A DNA stretch of 50,858 bases from Alphaproteobacteria bacterium UBA2964 (lineage in GTDB: Bacteria > Pseudomonadota > Alphaproteobacteria > MPNO01 > UBA2964): contig CAJJCG010000026.1 of the NCBI GenBank assembly GCA_905182615.1, positions 1 to 50,858 of the forward strand. The letters are read 5' to 3'. This document shows, piece by piece, positions 1 through 8,911 of the stretch. Position numbers and translations under genes: made by a program. Position 1 is the stretch's first letter, and every line of letters begins with the position of its first letter. Under the pieces are notes generated by a model. It was not told where the DNA came from and ran no database searches. It saw nothing but the letters and a program-made list of their open reading frames with translations.

Positions 1-465
1 AAACTGTCTGATTATTTGACCCAGCGGATTTACCGCGAAGTCAAAGACAGTGAGGAACGGCAAGAGATGTTCGATCTCATCCCACCTCTGGTCGAGAAGA
101 TGGCTGGCTCTGGTTATGTCAACGACAAGGAAGCGGCCTCTGCGAAGCTCCGGTCTGCTTTGCGCTCAGGTTATGCAACGAACCGTGCAGTGTATTTGGC
201 GTCGCGGTCTTCGATGGTCGATGGCGAAAAGGTTGGGCAACAACTTGGGGCAGCGCTTGAAGATGCCTTGCCCGATATTGCTACTGATGACTTTGATGCG
301 GCGGAAAGTGCGGCGGGGATGGCTTTATCGGCTCTTCAACGGGCCAAAAGAGGCCCGTTTCGGACTGGGCGCATGGATGAAACTACGGAACGCCGGGATA
401 TTTCGTGGCTCCAACGACGTGGATACAGTTTTGACGATATCAAAAAGGCGATGGGTTTGGATTAG
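1..465 (+). CDS. recX: Regulatory protein RecX, C-terminal part (5' end cut by window edge)
   Basis: The reading frame is open from the first base and ends at a TAG at 463-465, so the true start lies outside the window. About 154 residues are visible. They show the alphaproteobacterial RecX pattern: a first three-helix module ending near a GYVND motif, a second module with RSALRSGYATNRAV, and a C-terminal module with RAKRGPFR and the ending RRGYSFDDIKKAM, typical of the third RecX repeat. RecX binds RecA filaments and limits recombinase activity in the cytoplasm. The assignment rests on these family motifs. A TTG at 16 could be read as a start but would cut into the first helix module, so I treat the gene as truncated by the edge. 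Confidence 0.75.
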   Translation, partial: KLSDYLTQRIYREVKDSEERQEMFDLIPPLVEKMAGSGYVNDKEAASAKLRSALRSGYATNRAVYLASRSSMVDGEKVGQQLGAALEDALPDIATDDFDAAESAAGMALSALQRAKRGPFRTGRMDETTERRDISWLQRRGYSFDDIKKAMGLD

Positions 466-467
466 TC

Positions 468-1730
468 TTACTGATTGCCCTTTTGCTCATCTGGATAGGA
501 TTCAAGGGCGTCTTCCAGCATTTTGAGCCGTCGCCGTGACCATGCCCAGACGCCAATACAAACAATCGCACCGGCAATAATGGGCGGCTGTAATCCAAAG
601 TAAGACGAGAGCCAGCCCATCAGGAGCGCGCCAATGGAAGGGCAGCCCCGGGCAATGAGTGTATAGAAGCTCAACATACGGCCCCGCATCGAGTCATCAA
701 CAGCGACTTGTATCAGCGTTTGTTCAGTAACCCCGATCGCCACGATGGCGTAGCCAACGGCTCCGGTGAAGGCCATCGCGATCCAGAAATTATCGGTAGA
801 AGCAAAGCCGATGACGGCGAGACAAAGAATGAGGGTGTTGAAAATCAGAATTCGGGTGAGACCTTGAACGCCATCGCGTTTGGCTAATGCAATGCTACCA
901 ATAAATGATCCAACCCCTAACATCGAGGTAAGCCAGGCAAAGCCATCAACCCCGCGGTCAAATATCTTGTCCGCAAACCCCGGCAAGAGTTCGATGAAGG
1001 GTCGGCCAAAAATCGCCATCATGACCAATATGATCAGAAGCGGCCCAATACCGGGGTGGTTAAAGGCATAGCGGAAACCGTCCATGATCTCCGTCCCCAA
1101 CGTCGTTGCTTCTTTTGCTTTTTGTCCGGCACTGCTTAACAGCTGAACTTTGTAGAGCATAAAGACGAAGACGAAATCTGCGACGACAGTGAAGATTAAA
1201 ACTGGGCCGACGCCCCAAAATGCAATGGCGGGGCCAGCCAGTGCCGGCCCTCCAATACGGGCGATATTGAAGATGATCGCGTTGATACTGACGGCGGAGG
1301 TGAGCGCCTCTCGGCCAACAAGGGATTGGATAAGGGACAGCCGTACTGGGTAATTGAACGACATGGCTATGCCATTCATCATGACGAGGCCGAACAGAAG
1401 GTAGACAGTGATCTGGTCCGTTAGCGTTAGCCAGACAATTGCCGATGAAATGATCGCAGAGATCGAAACATAGAGCCTAATTGCCTTTAGCCGGTCCATG
1501 CGGTCTGCAAGGGCACCTGCCAAGGGTGCCATGATAACGTTGGGGAAAAAGTCGGCCATTGCCATGGCGCCGAGCCATGTTGGGCTTTTGGTGAGTTCCC
1601 AGGTCAGCCAGCCAACGGCAATACGCTGCACCCACATGCCAGCCTGTGAAAAGAAATTGCCGGCCATGTAATTCCGGAAATTTGGAATTTGCAGGGTGCG
1701 GAAAACGGCGCTGCTGCTGGAGTCGGCCAT
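468..1730 (-). CDS. MFS transporter, EntS/MFS_3-like exporter
   Basis: A 420-residue membrane protein with about 11-12 hydrophobic segments along its length. After the second segment it carries an MFS motif A (GALADRMDRLKA, residues 72-83). The order and the short cytoplasmic ends resemble the MFS_3 group that includes the enterobactin exporter EntS, so proton-driven export of a small molecule across the inner membrane is the likely role; the substrate cannot be read. The start at 1730 is ATG with an AGAGAAA stretch a few bases upstream. It lies 82 bases downstream of the GlcG-like gene on the same strand, so the two may be cotranscribed. Its stop is three bases from the end of recX on the other strand, a tight convergent arrangement. 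Confidence 0.8.
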   Translation of the reverse strand: MADSSSSAVFRTLQIPNFRNYMAGNFFSQAGMWVQRIAVGWLTWELTKSPTWLGAMAMADFFPNVIMAPLAGALADRMDRLKAIRLYVSISAIISSAIVWLTLTDQITVYLLFGLVMMNGIAMSFNYPVRLSLIQSLVGREALTSAVSINAIIFNIARIGGPALAGPAIAFWGVGPVLIFTVVADFVFVFMLYKVQLLSSAGQKAKEATTLGTEIMDGFRYAFNHPGIGPLLIILVMMAIFGRPFIELLPGFADKIFDRGVDGFAWLTSMLGVGSFIGSIALAKRDGVQGLTRILIFNTLILCLAVIGFASTDNFWIAMAFTGAVGYAIVAIGVTEQTLIQVAVDDSMRGRMLSFYTLIARGCPSIGALLMGWLSSYFGLQPPIIAGAIVCIGVWAWSRRRLKMLEDALESYPDEQKGNQ

Positions 1731-1812
1731 ATGGTTTCTCTTGCTGAGGCGAAGGGTAAGCCTGTCTTTGATATTCTATCTCTTTTGCCGCTGAAGCGAC
1801 ACGCTACGGGGT

Positions 1813-2250
1813 CTAGTCGCTTTCTTCGTCGACACGAGCCGTCGCGGCTTCGGGGAACACGGTGTTAATCGCGTGCAGGGCAATTTGTTCGTCCTGTAGG
1901 GCTTTGACACCGGATACGCCCATCGCACAAACCAGATGGTCGTCAATGATGATCGGTACCCCGCCCGCAGCGGCGAGTAGGCCGAAAGTCGCGTAGGCTT
2001 TGTGATCGTTCTGAATCCAACGCTCCCAAACGCTGCTAGGCCGTGCGGTCATAGCGGCGGTGTTGGCTTTACCAAGTGAAATATCGTCATTACCCGGGCG
2101 AGCACCATCCATTCGATGTACCGCAATGATCCGGCCACCATCATTGAGAACGGAGATCACAACCTCCCAGCCCTGACGTTGTGCTTCTTCTTCTGCAGCG
2201 GCCAGCAGTTGTTTGGCATCATCCAGTGTAAGGGCGGGTTTCATAATCAT
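1813..2250 (-). CDS. GlcG/HbpS family (DUF336) protein
   Basis: 145 residues matching the GlcG/HbpS fold: an N-terminal LTLDDAKQLLAAAEEEA helix, the central VSVLNDGG-like strand (here VISVLNDGGRIIAVHRMDGA), and the glycine-rich GLLAAAGGVPI and GVSGVKALQDEQIA segments near the C-terminus. Family members include the Streptomyces haem-binding HbpS and the glc-operon protein GlcG; most have no proven reaction and often sit in catabolic operons. The length is normal and no signal peptide is seen, so it is probably cytoplasmic. The start at 2250 follows an AAAGGATG stretch; a second ATG two codons on is also possible. It probably leads a two-gene operon with the MFS gene and is divergent from marR. 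Confidence 0.8.
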   Translation of the reverse strand: MIMKPALTLDDAKQLLAAAEEEAQRQGWEVVISVLNDGGRIIAVHRMDGARPGNDDISLGKANTAAMTARPSSVWERWIQNDHKAYATFGLLAAAGGVPIIIDDHLVCAMGVSGVKALQDEQIALHAINTVFPEAATARVDEESD

Positions 2251-2364
2251 GGGGTCATCCTTTGATTGGGTATGTGGTCGTTTATATTCAATCGCTACAT
2301 TCTGAAGACAGACGATGAGGCGTCAAAAGACCGTGATCCGTCTTCAGAGTCTGTACTGCATAAT

Positions 2365-2413
2365 ATTAGTTAGCTACCTTACTATTAGCTTGCTTATTAT
2401 AACCTAGCTTATT
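2365..2413. promoter_or_regulatory. AT-rich divergent promoter region with TAGCT repeats
   Basis: The 198-base gap between the GlcG-like gene and marR contains a markedly AT-rich block with TAGCT at 2371, 2386 and 2405 inside longer similar stretches (ATTAGTTAGCT, ATTAGCTTGCTT, CCTAGCTTATT). MarR proteins usually bind AT-rich, partly palindromic sites at their own promoter. This block is therefore the best candidate operator and promoter, but no perfect palindrome is visible. Confidence 0.3.
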
Positions 2414-2448
2414 AATAATCAGCCGACTTCGACAGTAAGGAATTTGCG

Positions 2449-2907
2449 ATGAGTTTTCGGGAGCCCCCCGACCATGTTGGCTATTTGATTGGCGACGTGT
2501 CGCGCATGTTACGAACGGTTTACGACCGCCGGGTAGAGCCGTTGGGGCTGACGCGTGCCCAGTGGCGCGTATTGGCGCGGATCAGCCGCATCGAAGGCTG
2601 TACGCAGACCGAACTCGCCGCTGAGCTAGAGATTGAGAAGCCAACTCTCGGGAAATTAATCGAACGGCTCGAGGAAAAAGAATGGGTAACCAGACGCCCG
2701 GATGAAAATGATGCTCGTACAAAACGGGTGTTTTTGACGAAGCGGGCAGGACCGGTTTTGAATGAAATGTTTTCACTGGCCGATGAGGTGCTGGATGCTG
2801 CAATTGCGGGGCTTAGTCGTAAGGAGGCTGATCAATTAAACGCTGCGTTGTTACAGGTTAAATCCAATCTATCGGAACTGCTGCATTCAGATGGCGGGGC
2901 TAAGTAA
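2449..2907 (+). CDS. MarR family transcriptional regulator
   Basis: 152 residues with the MarR winged-helix layout: an N-terminal dimerisation helix (HVGYLIGDVSRMLRTVYDRR), the helix-turn-helix around residues 50-75 (CTQTELAAELEIEKPTLGKLIERLE), the wing with RRPDENDARTKRV typical of MarR proteins (the DxR motif), and C-terminal helices. MarR proteins usually repress neighbouring efflux or catabolic genes and release DNA when a phenolic or other small ligand binds. The ATG at 2449 has AGTAAGG upstream. The stop overlaps the first codons of the EmrA-like gene, so regulator and pump form one operon and the regulator probably controls its own efflux system. Confidence 0.9.
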   Translation: MSFREPPDHVGYLIGDVSRMLRTVYDRRVEPLGLTRAQWRVLARISRIEGCTQTELAAELEIEKPTLGKLIERLEEKEWVTRRPDENDARTKRVFLTKRAGPVLNEMFSLADEVLDAAIAGLSRKEADQLNAALLQVKSNLSELLHSDGGAK

Positions 2908-3979
2908 ACCAATGGGCCGCGGATCAAAAATTCTGTTGCGGTTGTGTCTGCTTGGCATTGTGCCAATCATCGCCATTATCGTTGGCGGGCATTACTGGGT
3001 CAAAAGCACTCGCTATGTGACTACCGAGAATGCCTATGTGAAAGCACATCATTTGGCGGTCAGTGCTGATATTGATGGCCGGACAATTCGGGTTTTAGTG
3101 AAGGAGAATGATCGGGTCAAACGCGGTGACCTTCTCTTCACACTCGACCCAGAGCCGCATCGGATCAACGTTGCCAAGGCCGAAGCGGAATTGGGTGGTA
3201 TTCGCAATACGCTGCAGGCTCTGCGCGCAGAATACCGACAGGGAATCGCCGAACGTGTTGATGCCCGTCAGGAAGTTTCATATTTCAAACGAGTGTTTGA
3301 TCGACAGTGGAAATTGTCGGCTCGAGGAGTTGCCTCGCGGGCGCGTTATGACGAGGCAGAACGTAATTTGACAAAAGCGCGGCAGTTCGCTCGAACGCTT
3401 GAACAGAAAATTTTGCAGGTTCTGGCCCGTTTGGGTGGGAAGCACACGATCCCGTCAAACCAGCACCCGATGTATTTGGAAGCCGAGGCAAAGTTGCACA
3501 GCGCTGCCCTCAACTTGCGGCGGACACAGATCCGATCTCCATCCGATGGCATTGTCGGCAAGGTGTCGCTACAGGTCGGCGAATATGTTGAAGAGGGAAA
3601 AGCGGTTATTCCGATTATCCAGACTAGTGAGACCTGGGTCGAGGCCAATCTAAAAGAAACCCAACTTACCTATGTTCAGCCTGGGCAAAAGGTAAGTCTC
3701 ACGGTTGATGCCTATCCTGATGTTGAGTTTGAAGCATCCGTGAGCTCCATCAGCCCATCGACCGGTGGAGAACTGTCCGTCCTGCCACCACAGAATGCTA
3801 GTGGCAATTGGGTGAAGGTTGTTCAGCGGGTGCCGGTTCGTATTAAGCTGAAGAAAAAGGGCAAGGGCCCCGCGTTGCGCGCAGGTATGACGGTCTCTGT
3901 TATTATTGATACCAAGCGGAAGCGTACGCTGGCGGGCATCATAAGTTCTGCGTTTGCCCGAATTGGCAACGGCGATTGA
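2891..3979 (+). CDS. HlyD/EmrA family efflux periplasmic adaptor
   Basis: 362 residues with the EmrA/HlyD design: one membrane helix at about residues 13-33, a first half of the lipoyl-like domain (SADIDGRTIRVLVKENDRVKRGDLLF), a long alpha-helical hairpin about 92-190, the second lipoyl half (IRSPSDGIVGKVSLQVGEYVEEGK) and a beta-barrel C-terminus. In tripartite pumps this protein bridges the inner-membrane transporter and an outer-membrane channel. It overlaps marR by 17 bases and is followed 12 bases later by the EmrB-like transporter, so the three are one operon. A second ATG at 2912 is a possible start; neither has a strong ribosome site. No TolC-like outer-membrane gene is present in the window. 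Confidence 0.9.
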   Translation: MAGLSKPMGRGSKILLRLCLLGIVPIIAIIVGGHYWVKSTRYVTTENAYVKAHHLAVSADIDGRTIRVLVKENDRVKRGDLLFTLDPEPHRINVAKAEAELGGIRNTLQALRAEYRQGIAERVDARQEVSYFKRVFDRQWKLSARGVASRARYDEAERNLTKARQFARTLEQKILQVLARLGGKHTIPSNQHPMYLEAEAKLHSAALNLRRTQIRSPSDGIVGKVSLQVGEYVEEGKAVIPIIQTSETWVEANLKETQLTYVQPGQKVSLTVDAYPDVEFEASVSSISPSTGGELSVLPPQNASGNWVKVVQRVPVRIKLKKKGKGPALRAGMTVSVIIDTKRKRTLAGIISSAFARIGNGD

Positions 3980-3991
3980 TCGGCCGGCGCA

Positions 3992-5509
3992 ATGGCGTCT
4001 ATTTCTCAGGAAGCAGATAAATTCGCCGGGATTAACCGGCCACTGATTACGGCGACCGCTATGATGGCGACGACGGTTATCGTCCTCGACATTAATATCG
4101 CGGCGATAGCACTGCCCCACATGCAAGGCGGTCTGTCTGCTAACCAGGACCAGGTCTCGTGGGTGGTCACCACCTATTTCATGATGCAGGCCACGACGAT
4201 GGCCGCGACTGGTTGGCTATCCGCGCGCATTGGCCGTAAGCGGCTGTTTATCGGCGCGCTAATGGGTTTTGCGTTTTGTTCCCTGATGTCTGGCAACGCG
4301 GAATCTATTCCCGAGATCATGTTTTTCCGAGGACTGCAGGGCATGTGTTCTGCGCCTATTGTTCCTATTTCACAGGCTTTGATGCTGGATTCCTATCCCC
4401 GAGAGAAGCACGGGCAGGCGCTGGCGATATGGGGGACCGGTGTCATGTTTGCGCCGGTGATGGGGCCAGTGATTGGTGGTTGGCTAACGGATGAATTCAG
4501 CTGGCGCTGGGTCTTTTATGTCTCGACGCCGTTTGCCATTCTTGGGGTCATTGGCGCGATATTTTCCGTAAAGGGAACCGCGACTGATCGCGATAAGCCC
4601 TTTGATATGATGGGGTACTTGTTCCTCGTCATCGCGCTGGCGTCACTTCAGCTGACGTTGGATCGCGGTGAAATCGAAGGTTGGTTCGAGTCTAACTATA
4701 TCATCATAACGATGAGCGCTGTGGTCCTTGGCCTGTATCTATTTATCGCCCATAGCCTGACAACAAAAATCCCCTTTATCAGTCCCGGTATATTCCGGGA
4801 TAGAAACCTGATGCTGGGTATTGTTTTCCAGTTCATGCTTGGATTTCTAGTCCTGTCGATGAACGTAATTATGCCGCTATTTCTACAAAATTTGCGCGAG
4901 TTCCCCATTCTAATGGCGGCAATGGTCATGATGCCGCGTGGTGTCGGCACATTGATTGGTCTTGTCGTAGCAGGGCGGCTGTCAAACAAGGTCGACCCGC
5001 GGGCGGTTATTATCTTTGGCTTTTGTTGTGTGGCGTTTTCCGCCTGGCGGCTGTCGAATTTTACAGTCGATGTTGGTATCTGGGATTTTGTTATTGCGGC
5101 GTTCTTTAATGGCATTGGCATCGGGGCAATTTGGGTTCCCCTGACGGCTGTCTCGTTCTGGACATTGCCATCTCACCTGAGAACAGAGGCCTCTACCTTT
5201 ACCAGCCTGTTCAGGAACTATGGCAGTGGTATCGGTGTTTCGGTCGTCATCAGCATCTTGTCCCGGTCGCAATCGACAGCGCATGCCCATATGTCGGAGC
5301 GGGCCAATCCGTATTCGGAGGCGATGCAAGAGCCTTGGCTACCCGAACAGTGGAGCTTGAATTCGGTAGATGGGTTGCGGCTCCTGGATTCGGAGATAAG
5401 TCGTCAAGCTCTGTCGATTGGCTTCTTCAACGACTTTTATCTGATCATGATTGGGGCTCTTGCCTCTATCCCCGTCGTTATGCTGCTGCGAAGTCGGCCG
5501 ACGACGTAG
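3992..5509 (+). CDS. DHA2 family MFS multidrug exporter (EmrB-like)
   Basis: 505 residues, the usual size for 14-helix DHA2 drug:proton antiporters. Motif A is GWLSARIGRKR after the second helix and motif C is GVMFAPVMGPVIGGWL in the fifth, both hallmarks of drug exporters. The N-terminal helix contains VLDINIAAIALP, with the LDxTIxNxALP-type signature of EmrB/QacA proteins. Together with the preceding EmrA-like adaptor it should export a toxic or aromatic compound from the inner membrane to the outside. Its position in the MarR operon suggests induction by the exported compound or a related ligand. The actual substrate is not visible. Confidence 0.9.
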   Translation: MASISQEADKFAGINRPLITATAMMATTVIVLDINIAAIALPHMQGGLSANQDQVSWVVTTYFMMQATTMAATGWLSARIGRKRLFIGALMGFAFCSLMSGNAESIPEIMFFRGLQGMCSAPIVPISQALMLDSYPREKHGQALAIWGTGVMFAPVMGPVIGGWLTDEFSWRWVFYVSTPFAILGVIGAIFSVKGTATDRDKPFDMMGYLFLVIALASLQLTLDRGEIEGWFESNYIIITMSAVVLGLYLFIAHSLTTKIPFISPGIFRDRNLMLGIVFQFMLGFLVLSMNVIMPLFLQNLREFPILMAAMVMMPRGVGTLIGLVVAGRLSNKVDPRAVIIFGFCCVAFSAWRLSNFTVDVGIWDFVIAAFFNGIGIGAIWVPLTAVSFWTLPSHLRTEASTFTSLFRNYGSGIGVSVVISILSRSQSTAHAHMSERANPYSEAMQEPWLPEQWSLNSVDGLRLLDSEISRQALSIGFFNDFYLIMIGALASIPVVMLLRSRPTT

Positions 5510-5580
5510 GGACGACGAAATAGGAACAGGGTGCAAATCCCGAATTTTGTTTTAAAGTTCTTGAAACAGGGAGGAACACA

Positions 5581-7242
5581 ATGATTCCAGAAACTAAAGT
5601 TAAAACATTCTCCGTTTCAGAAACGCGGACTCGGAATACTTACGGCGTCGATAAAGAGGCGAAAATTGTATTTGAAGAAGATGTTGCAGCGGAGATGCGG
5701 GACGGCATCAGGCTGATGACCAATGTGTTCCGGCCCGCGAATCCGGGAAAATACCCTGCGATCCTTAGCCTGGCGCCTTATGGCAAGCATTCCTATCCGC
5801 CGGATAAACAGTTTGAGCGCATTCCCAATGTTGGACCTCTGCCATTCTCAGAATATACCGGCTGGGAAATGCCCGACCCGGTTTACTGGGTGCCGAATGG
5901 TTATATCGTTGTCGGGGCTGATTGCCGCGCAACGAACCAGAGCGAAGGTGAGCATTTCGCACATTTTGACCCACAAATTTCTCAGGACTTTCATGATCTT
6001 GTCGAATGGATTGCGGAGCAGGAATGGTGCGATGGCAATGTCGGGTCTAACGGTGTTTCCTATCTCGCAGCCACGCAATGGTTGGGGGCTTCCGAAAACC
6101 CGCCACATTTGAAAGCCGCTATCCCGTGGGAAGGTTTTAACGATTTTTATCGCGAACACGTTACCCACGGAGGTATGCCGGATACGAATTTCTATCGTGA
6201 AATTTGGGGCCGCCGGATGAATTCACAAACCGGGTTTATTGCACAGGGGGCGACCGCGGAAGATTCGGTTGCAGAGCAAAACAACCGTCCGTTGATGGAT
6301 GATTTTTGGCAGGCCAAGCACCCTGACCTTTCCAATATCGAAACAGCGATCTTTGCGGTTGCGAGTTGGGCAACGGCGGGCCTTCATACGCGCGGTTCGA
6401 TCGAGGGGTTTAAGCAGGCGAGTTCAGAAAACAAATGGCTTTACGGTCATGGCCGCAAAGAGTGGGAGACCTATTATGCCCGTGAAGGCCTCGAGATGCA
6501 GAAGCGTTTTTTTGATTGCTTCCTGAAGGGGCAGGAAAACGGCATGCGGGAAACACCGCGGGTACGTATCGAAGTTCGCGACTACTTCTATGATGGCCGC
6601 GAACGGTATTTCGATGATTTCCCGATACCTGAAACGGATTACCGACCGCTCTATCTGGATGCCGCCAATAATTCTTTGAATTCCGCGCCAGTCGATGATC
6701 AGGCGCAATCCCGCTATGCGGCGCAGAAAACTGGGTCAGAGGCGGACAGCACGACCTGGGAATACATTTTCGATGAAGCTGTAGATTTGATCGGCCATAT
6801 GAAGCTCAAGCTCTGGGTCAGCGCTGAAGATGCCAATGATCTCGATCTGCATGTTGCGGTCAAGAAGTTCGATACGCATGGCAACGAAGTGTATTTTCCG
6901 GATTTCCAGCATATCGAAAACGGCCTGGCAGCAAGCGGTTGGTTGCGCGTGTCACATCGTGAGTTGGATGAAGAGAAATCGACACCCTGGCAGCCCTGGC
7001 TGAAACATGAACGGCTCCTCAAGCTGGCACCCGATGACATTGTCCCGTGTGAAGTCGAAATTCTCGCCTCAGCGACCGGTTTTCGCGCTGGTGATAAGCT
7101 ACAGCTGATCGTCCAAGGCTATGATATCATCAGCGTGTTCAATCGTTTCAAACATGAGGATACGGTTAATGCCGGTCATCATGTTATCTATACGGGCGGC
7201 GACTATGATTCACATCTACTGGTGCCTGCCGTAGCTGTTTAA
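5581..7242 (+). CDS. CocE/NonD family hydrolase (X-Pro dipeptidyl-peptidase-like)
   Basis: 553 residues. The N-terminal two-thirds is an alpha/beta hydrolase with the nucleophile motif GVSY (Ser160) after NVGSN, a DCRATNQSEG segment typical of CocE proteins, and a cap region. The C-terminal part is the jelly-roll domain of this family (LIGHMKLKLWVSAEDANDLDLHVAVKKF). Members hydrolyse esters or amides such as cocaine, glutaryl cephalosporins or X-Pro peptides, so an acyl-ester or amide substrate is likely but unknown. No signal peptide is visible. The start follows a strong GGGAGGA site. It lies 71 bases after emrB on the same strand and may belong to the same operon. It converges on the bicupin gene with one base between the stops. 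Confidence 0.85.
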   Translation: MIPETKVKTFSVSETRTRNTYGVDKEAKIVFEEDVAAEMRDGIRLMTNVFRPANPGKYPAILSLAPYGKHSYPPDKQFERIPNVGPLPFSEYTGWEMPDPVYWVPNGYIVVGADCRATNQSEGEHFAHFDPQISQDFHDLVEWIAEQEWCDGNVGSNGVSYLAATQWLGASENPPHLKAAIPWEGFNDFYREHVTHGGMPDTNFYREIWGRRMNSQTGFIAQGATAEDSVAEQNNRPLMDDFWQAKHPDLSNIETAIFAVASWATAGLHTRGSIEGFKQASSENKWLYGHGRKEWETYYAREGLEMQKRFFDCFLKGQENGMRETPRVRIEVRDYFYDGRERYFDDFPIPETDYRPLYLDAANNSLNSAPVDDQAQSRYAAQKTGSEADSTTWEYIFDEAVDLIGHMKLKLWVSAEDANDLDLHVAVKKFDTHGNEVYFPDFQHIENGLAASGWLRVSHRELDEEKSTPWQPWLKHERLLKLAPDDIVPCEVEILASATGFRAGDKLQLIVQGYDIISVFNRFKHEDTVNAGHHVIYTGGDYDSHLLVPAVAV

Positions 7243-7243
7243 A

Positions 7244-8224
7244 TCAGCTCTTCGGTTTTGAGCCGATAAGCGCGAAGACGATCCGGCAGGTCTCAGGTCC
7301 TGAGTTGATCCAGCTGTGCAAATTGGCCTGCTGGATCATCACGTCGCCAGCATTCATATGCACCATCTCGCCGTCGTCGAGCTCCATATCAATCTCGCCG
7401 TTGAGGCAGATGACGTAGTCGACGCTTTCGGTCCGGTGCATACGACCGGGTCCTGGCGGGTAGTCGATGACGCGGCACCATGACCCCAGAGCTGGCGGTT
7501 CTATTTCATTTTCGCGGATGCCGAAATCTTCGTCGATCCATATTTCGGCGGGGGTTTCATCACTGCCCCAGATTAGTGTGGAGACATTGCCCCGTGGGCG
7601 TAAAAGGCGCTGCGGTGCCAATCCGTCATGCATAACCACGGCTTTGCCGCTTTCATCATGCGTCGTCACAATACGCCGAATGGATGGTAAAGGGGGAATT
7701 TTACCTTCCGGGTAGGGTTCGACGGGGGCGAGAGGCTGCGGGCCGGGGCCTTTCAACGCGCCGCCCGGTGGCCGTTTGGCATCGATCAGCACAAAGGCAA
7801 CGCGACAAGTCTCGGTGCCCCGGTTGAGCCATGAATGGACCGTGCCTTGCTGAACGAGAATGTCGTGCGCCCTCATATGGATTGTGACGCCGTCATCCAT
7901 TTCCATATCGACCTCGCCTGACATGCAGATGGCGTAATCCAGCGTGTCAGTGCGATGCATCCTGCCGGGAGTGCCGGGCGGGAATTCGACAATGCGGAAT
8001 CCTGAGCCGTTGGGTTCCGGTTGGATGATGTTTTCGCGCGCGCCGAAATCCTCATTGGTCCAGACTTCAGCCGGGGCTTCAACAGTGCTCCAGATAAAGG
8101 TCGAGATATTACCAAGCTCGCGGATTTGGTGATTGGGGGCGGGGCCATCCATGACGATGGTGGCACGGCCTTGATCTGTGTGTCCGGCGACAATGCGGCG
8201 AATGGCGTATTTGTCTTCATTCAT
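7244..8224 (-). CDS. Bicupin protein made of two tandem cupin repeats
   Basis: 326 residues from the ATG at 8224 (a TTG at 8239 directly after the upstream stop is less likely; GGGGG lies before the ATG). The protein is a clear internal duplication: each half begins IRRIV, contains GN(I/V)ST(F/L)IW, then PGRMHRTE/D, DY-ICLNGE/MSGE, a DDG turn, HM-A-D--IQQ and HSW-N-GPETCR. Each cupin has a single histidine in the first motif (MHRT) rather than the common HxH, plus the histidine of HSW, so metal binding is uncertain. Some bicupins are dioxygenases or isomerases in aromatic breakdown, others are binding proteins. It is cotranscribed with the CMD-like gene upstream. Confidence 0.8.
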   Translation of the reverse strand: MNEDKYAIRRIVAGHTDQGRATIVMDGPAPNHQIRELGNISTFIWSTVEAPAEVWTNEDFGARENIIQPEPNGSGFRIVEFPPGTPGRMHRTDTLDYAICMSGEVDMEMDDGVTIHMRAHDILVQQGTVHSWLNRGTETCRVAFVLIDAKRPPGGALKGPGPQPLAPVEPYPEGKIPPLPSIRRIVTTHDESGKAVVMHDGLAPQRLLRPRGNVSTLIWGSDETPAEIWIDEDFGIRENEIEPPALGSWCRVIDYPPGPGRMHRTESVDYVICLNGEIDMELDDGEMVHMNAGDVMIQQANLHSWINSGPETCRIVFALIGSKPKS

Positions 8225-8239
8225 GATCTGTTCCCCCAA

Positions 8240-8791
8240 CTAGGACGTAAATGGATTTTCGCCGCCGGGGCCTTCGACACCGAAGGACACCAACAGCACG
8301 GCAACGGAAATATAAAACCCGAGTAGAATTATGAATTCGACGAGCGGTTCTTTGCCGAGAGCCGCTTCCGCCTGCTCATACAACGCGTCACTTAATCGGC
8401 GCTGGTTGAGCATCCCTTTGGTTATGTCGTAGATTAGCTTTTCGGTGTCGTCGAAGAAATTCGGAATTTTGCCGGCTTTTAGCGCTTCGATCACAGCATC
8501 ATCCAGGCCAAATCGCCGTGCGCGGCGTTCATGGACAATCCATTCGTATGGTGCCTGATAGGCCTGGGCGATCGTCAGGATAGTCACCTCTTTAAGCTTA
8601 TGAGGGAGCGGTGAATCCGACATGAGCTGGTCGATAAACTGCGATACCGGATCGCAGATATTTGGCGCGTGCAACATGACCGCGAACGGTCCGCCAACTT
8701 GCCCGCCGGTTCGCTGCGCTGCTATTCGGTCGTGCAGCTTGCCCTGTAATTCTGTCATTTGATCGCGTGGAATTGGCGCGAGTCTGGCCAT
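8240..8791 (-). CDS. Carboxymuconolactone decarboxylase (CMD) family protein
   Basis: 183 residues from the ATG at 8791, chosen because GGGAGAG lies just upstream; an in-frame ATG at 8845 would add an 18-residue unlike tail. The CMD core includes LPHKLKEVTILTIAQAYQAPYEWIVHERRA, with the APYEW-x2-H motif. The AhpD CxxC disulfide is absent, so a peroxidase role is not supported; it resembles CMD-family proteins of catabolic operons whose reaction is often unproven. A hydrophobic C-terminus (LVEFIILLGFYISVAVLLV) matches the last family helix. The stop is followed after 15 bases by the bicupin start, so they form one operon and probably serve one pathway. Confidence 0.82.
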   Translation of the reverse strand: MARLAPIPRDQMTELQGKLHDRIAAQRTGGQVGGPFAVMLHAPNICDPVSQFIDQLMSDSPLPHKLKEVTILTIAQAYQAPYEWIVHERRARRFGLDDAVIEALKAGKIPNFFDDTEKLIYDITKGMLNQRRLSDALYEQAEAALGKEPLVEFIILLGFYISVAVLLVSFGVEGPGGENPFTS

Positions 8792-8911
8792 TGTTCTCTC
8801 CCTGAATTTTTTCCGCAGATTGCACGACAGATTGGTTTGCGGCAACGGTAGCGGTGGCTCTATTTCTAAGCCATTCTAAGGGCGTCATTTTACGGGGTAT
8901 TGGGTACGAAG

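Noticed and set aside
50-526. 158-residue plus-strand frame overlapping recX
   Set aside because: Out-of-frame with RecX, rich in Arg, Trp and Cys as is typical of shadow frames.
8240-8791. AhpD-type alkyl hydroperoxidase
   Set aside because: The CxxC active-site disulfide is missing.
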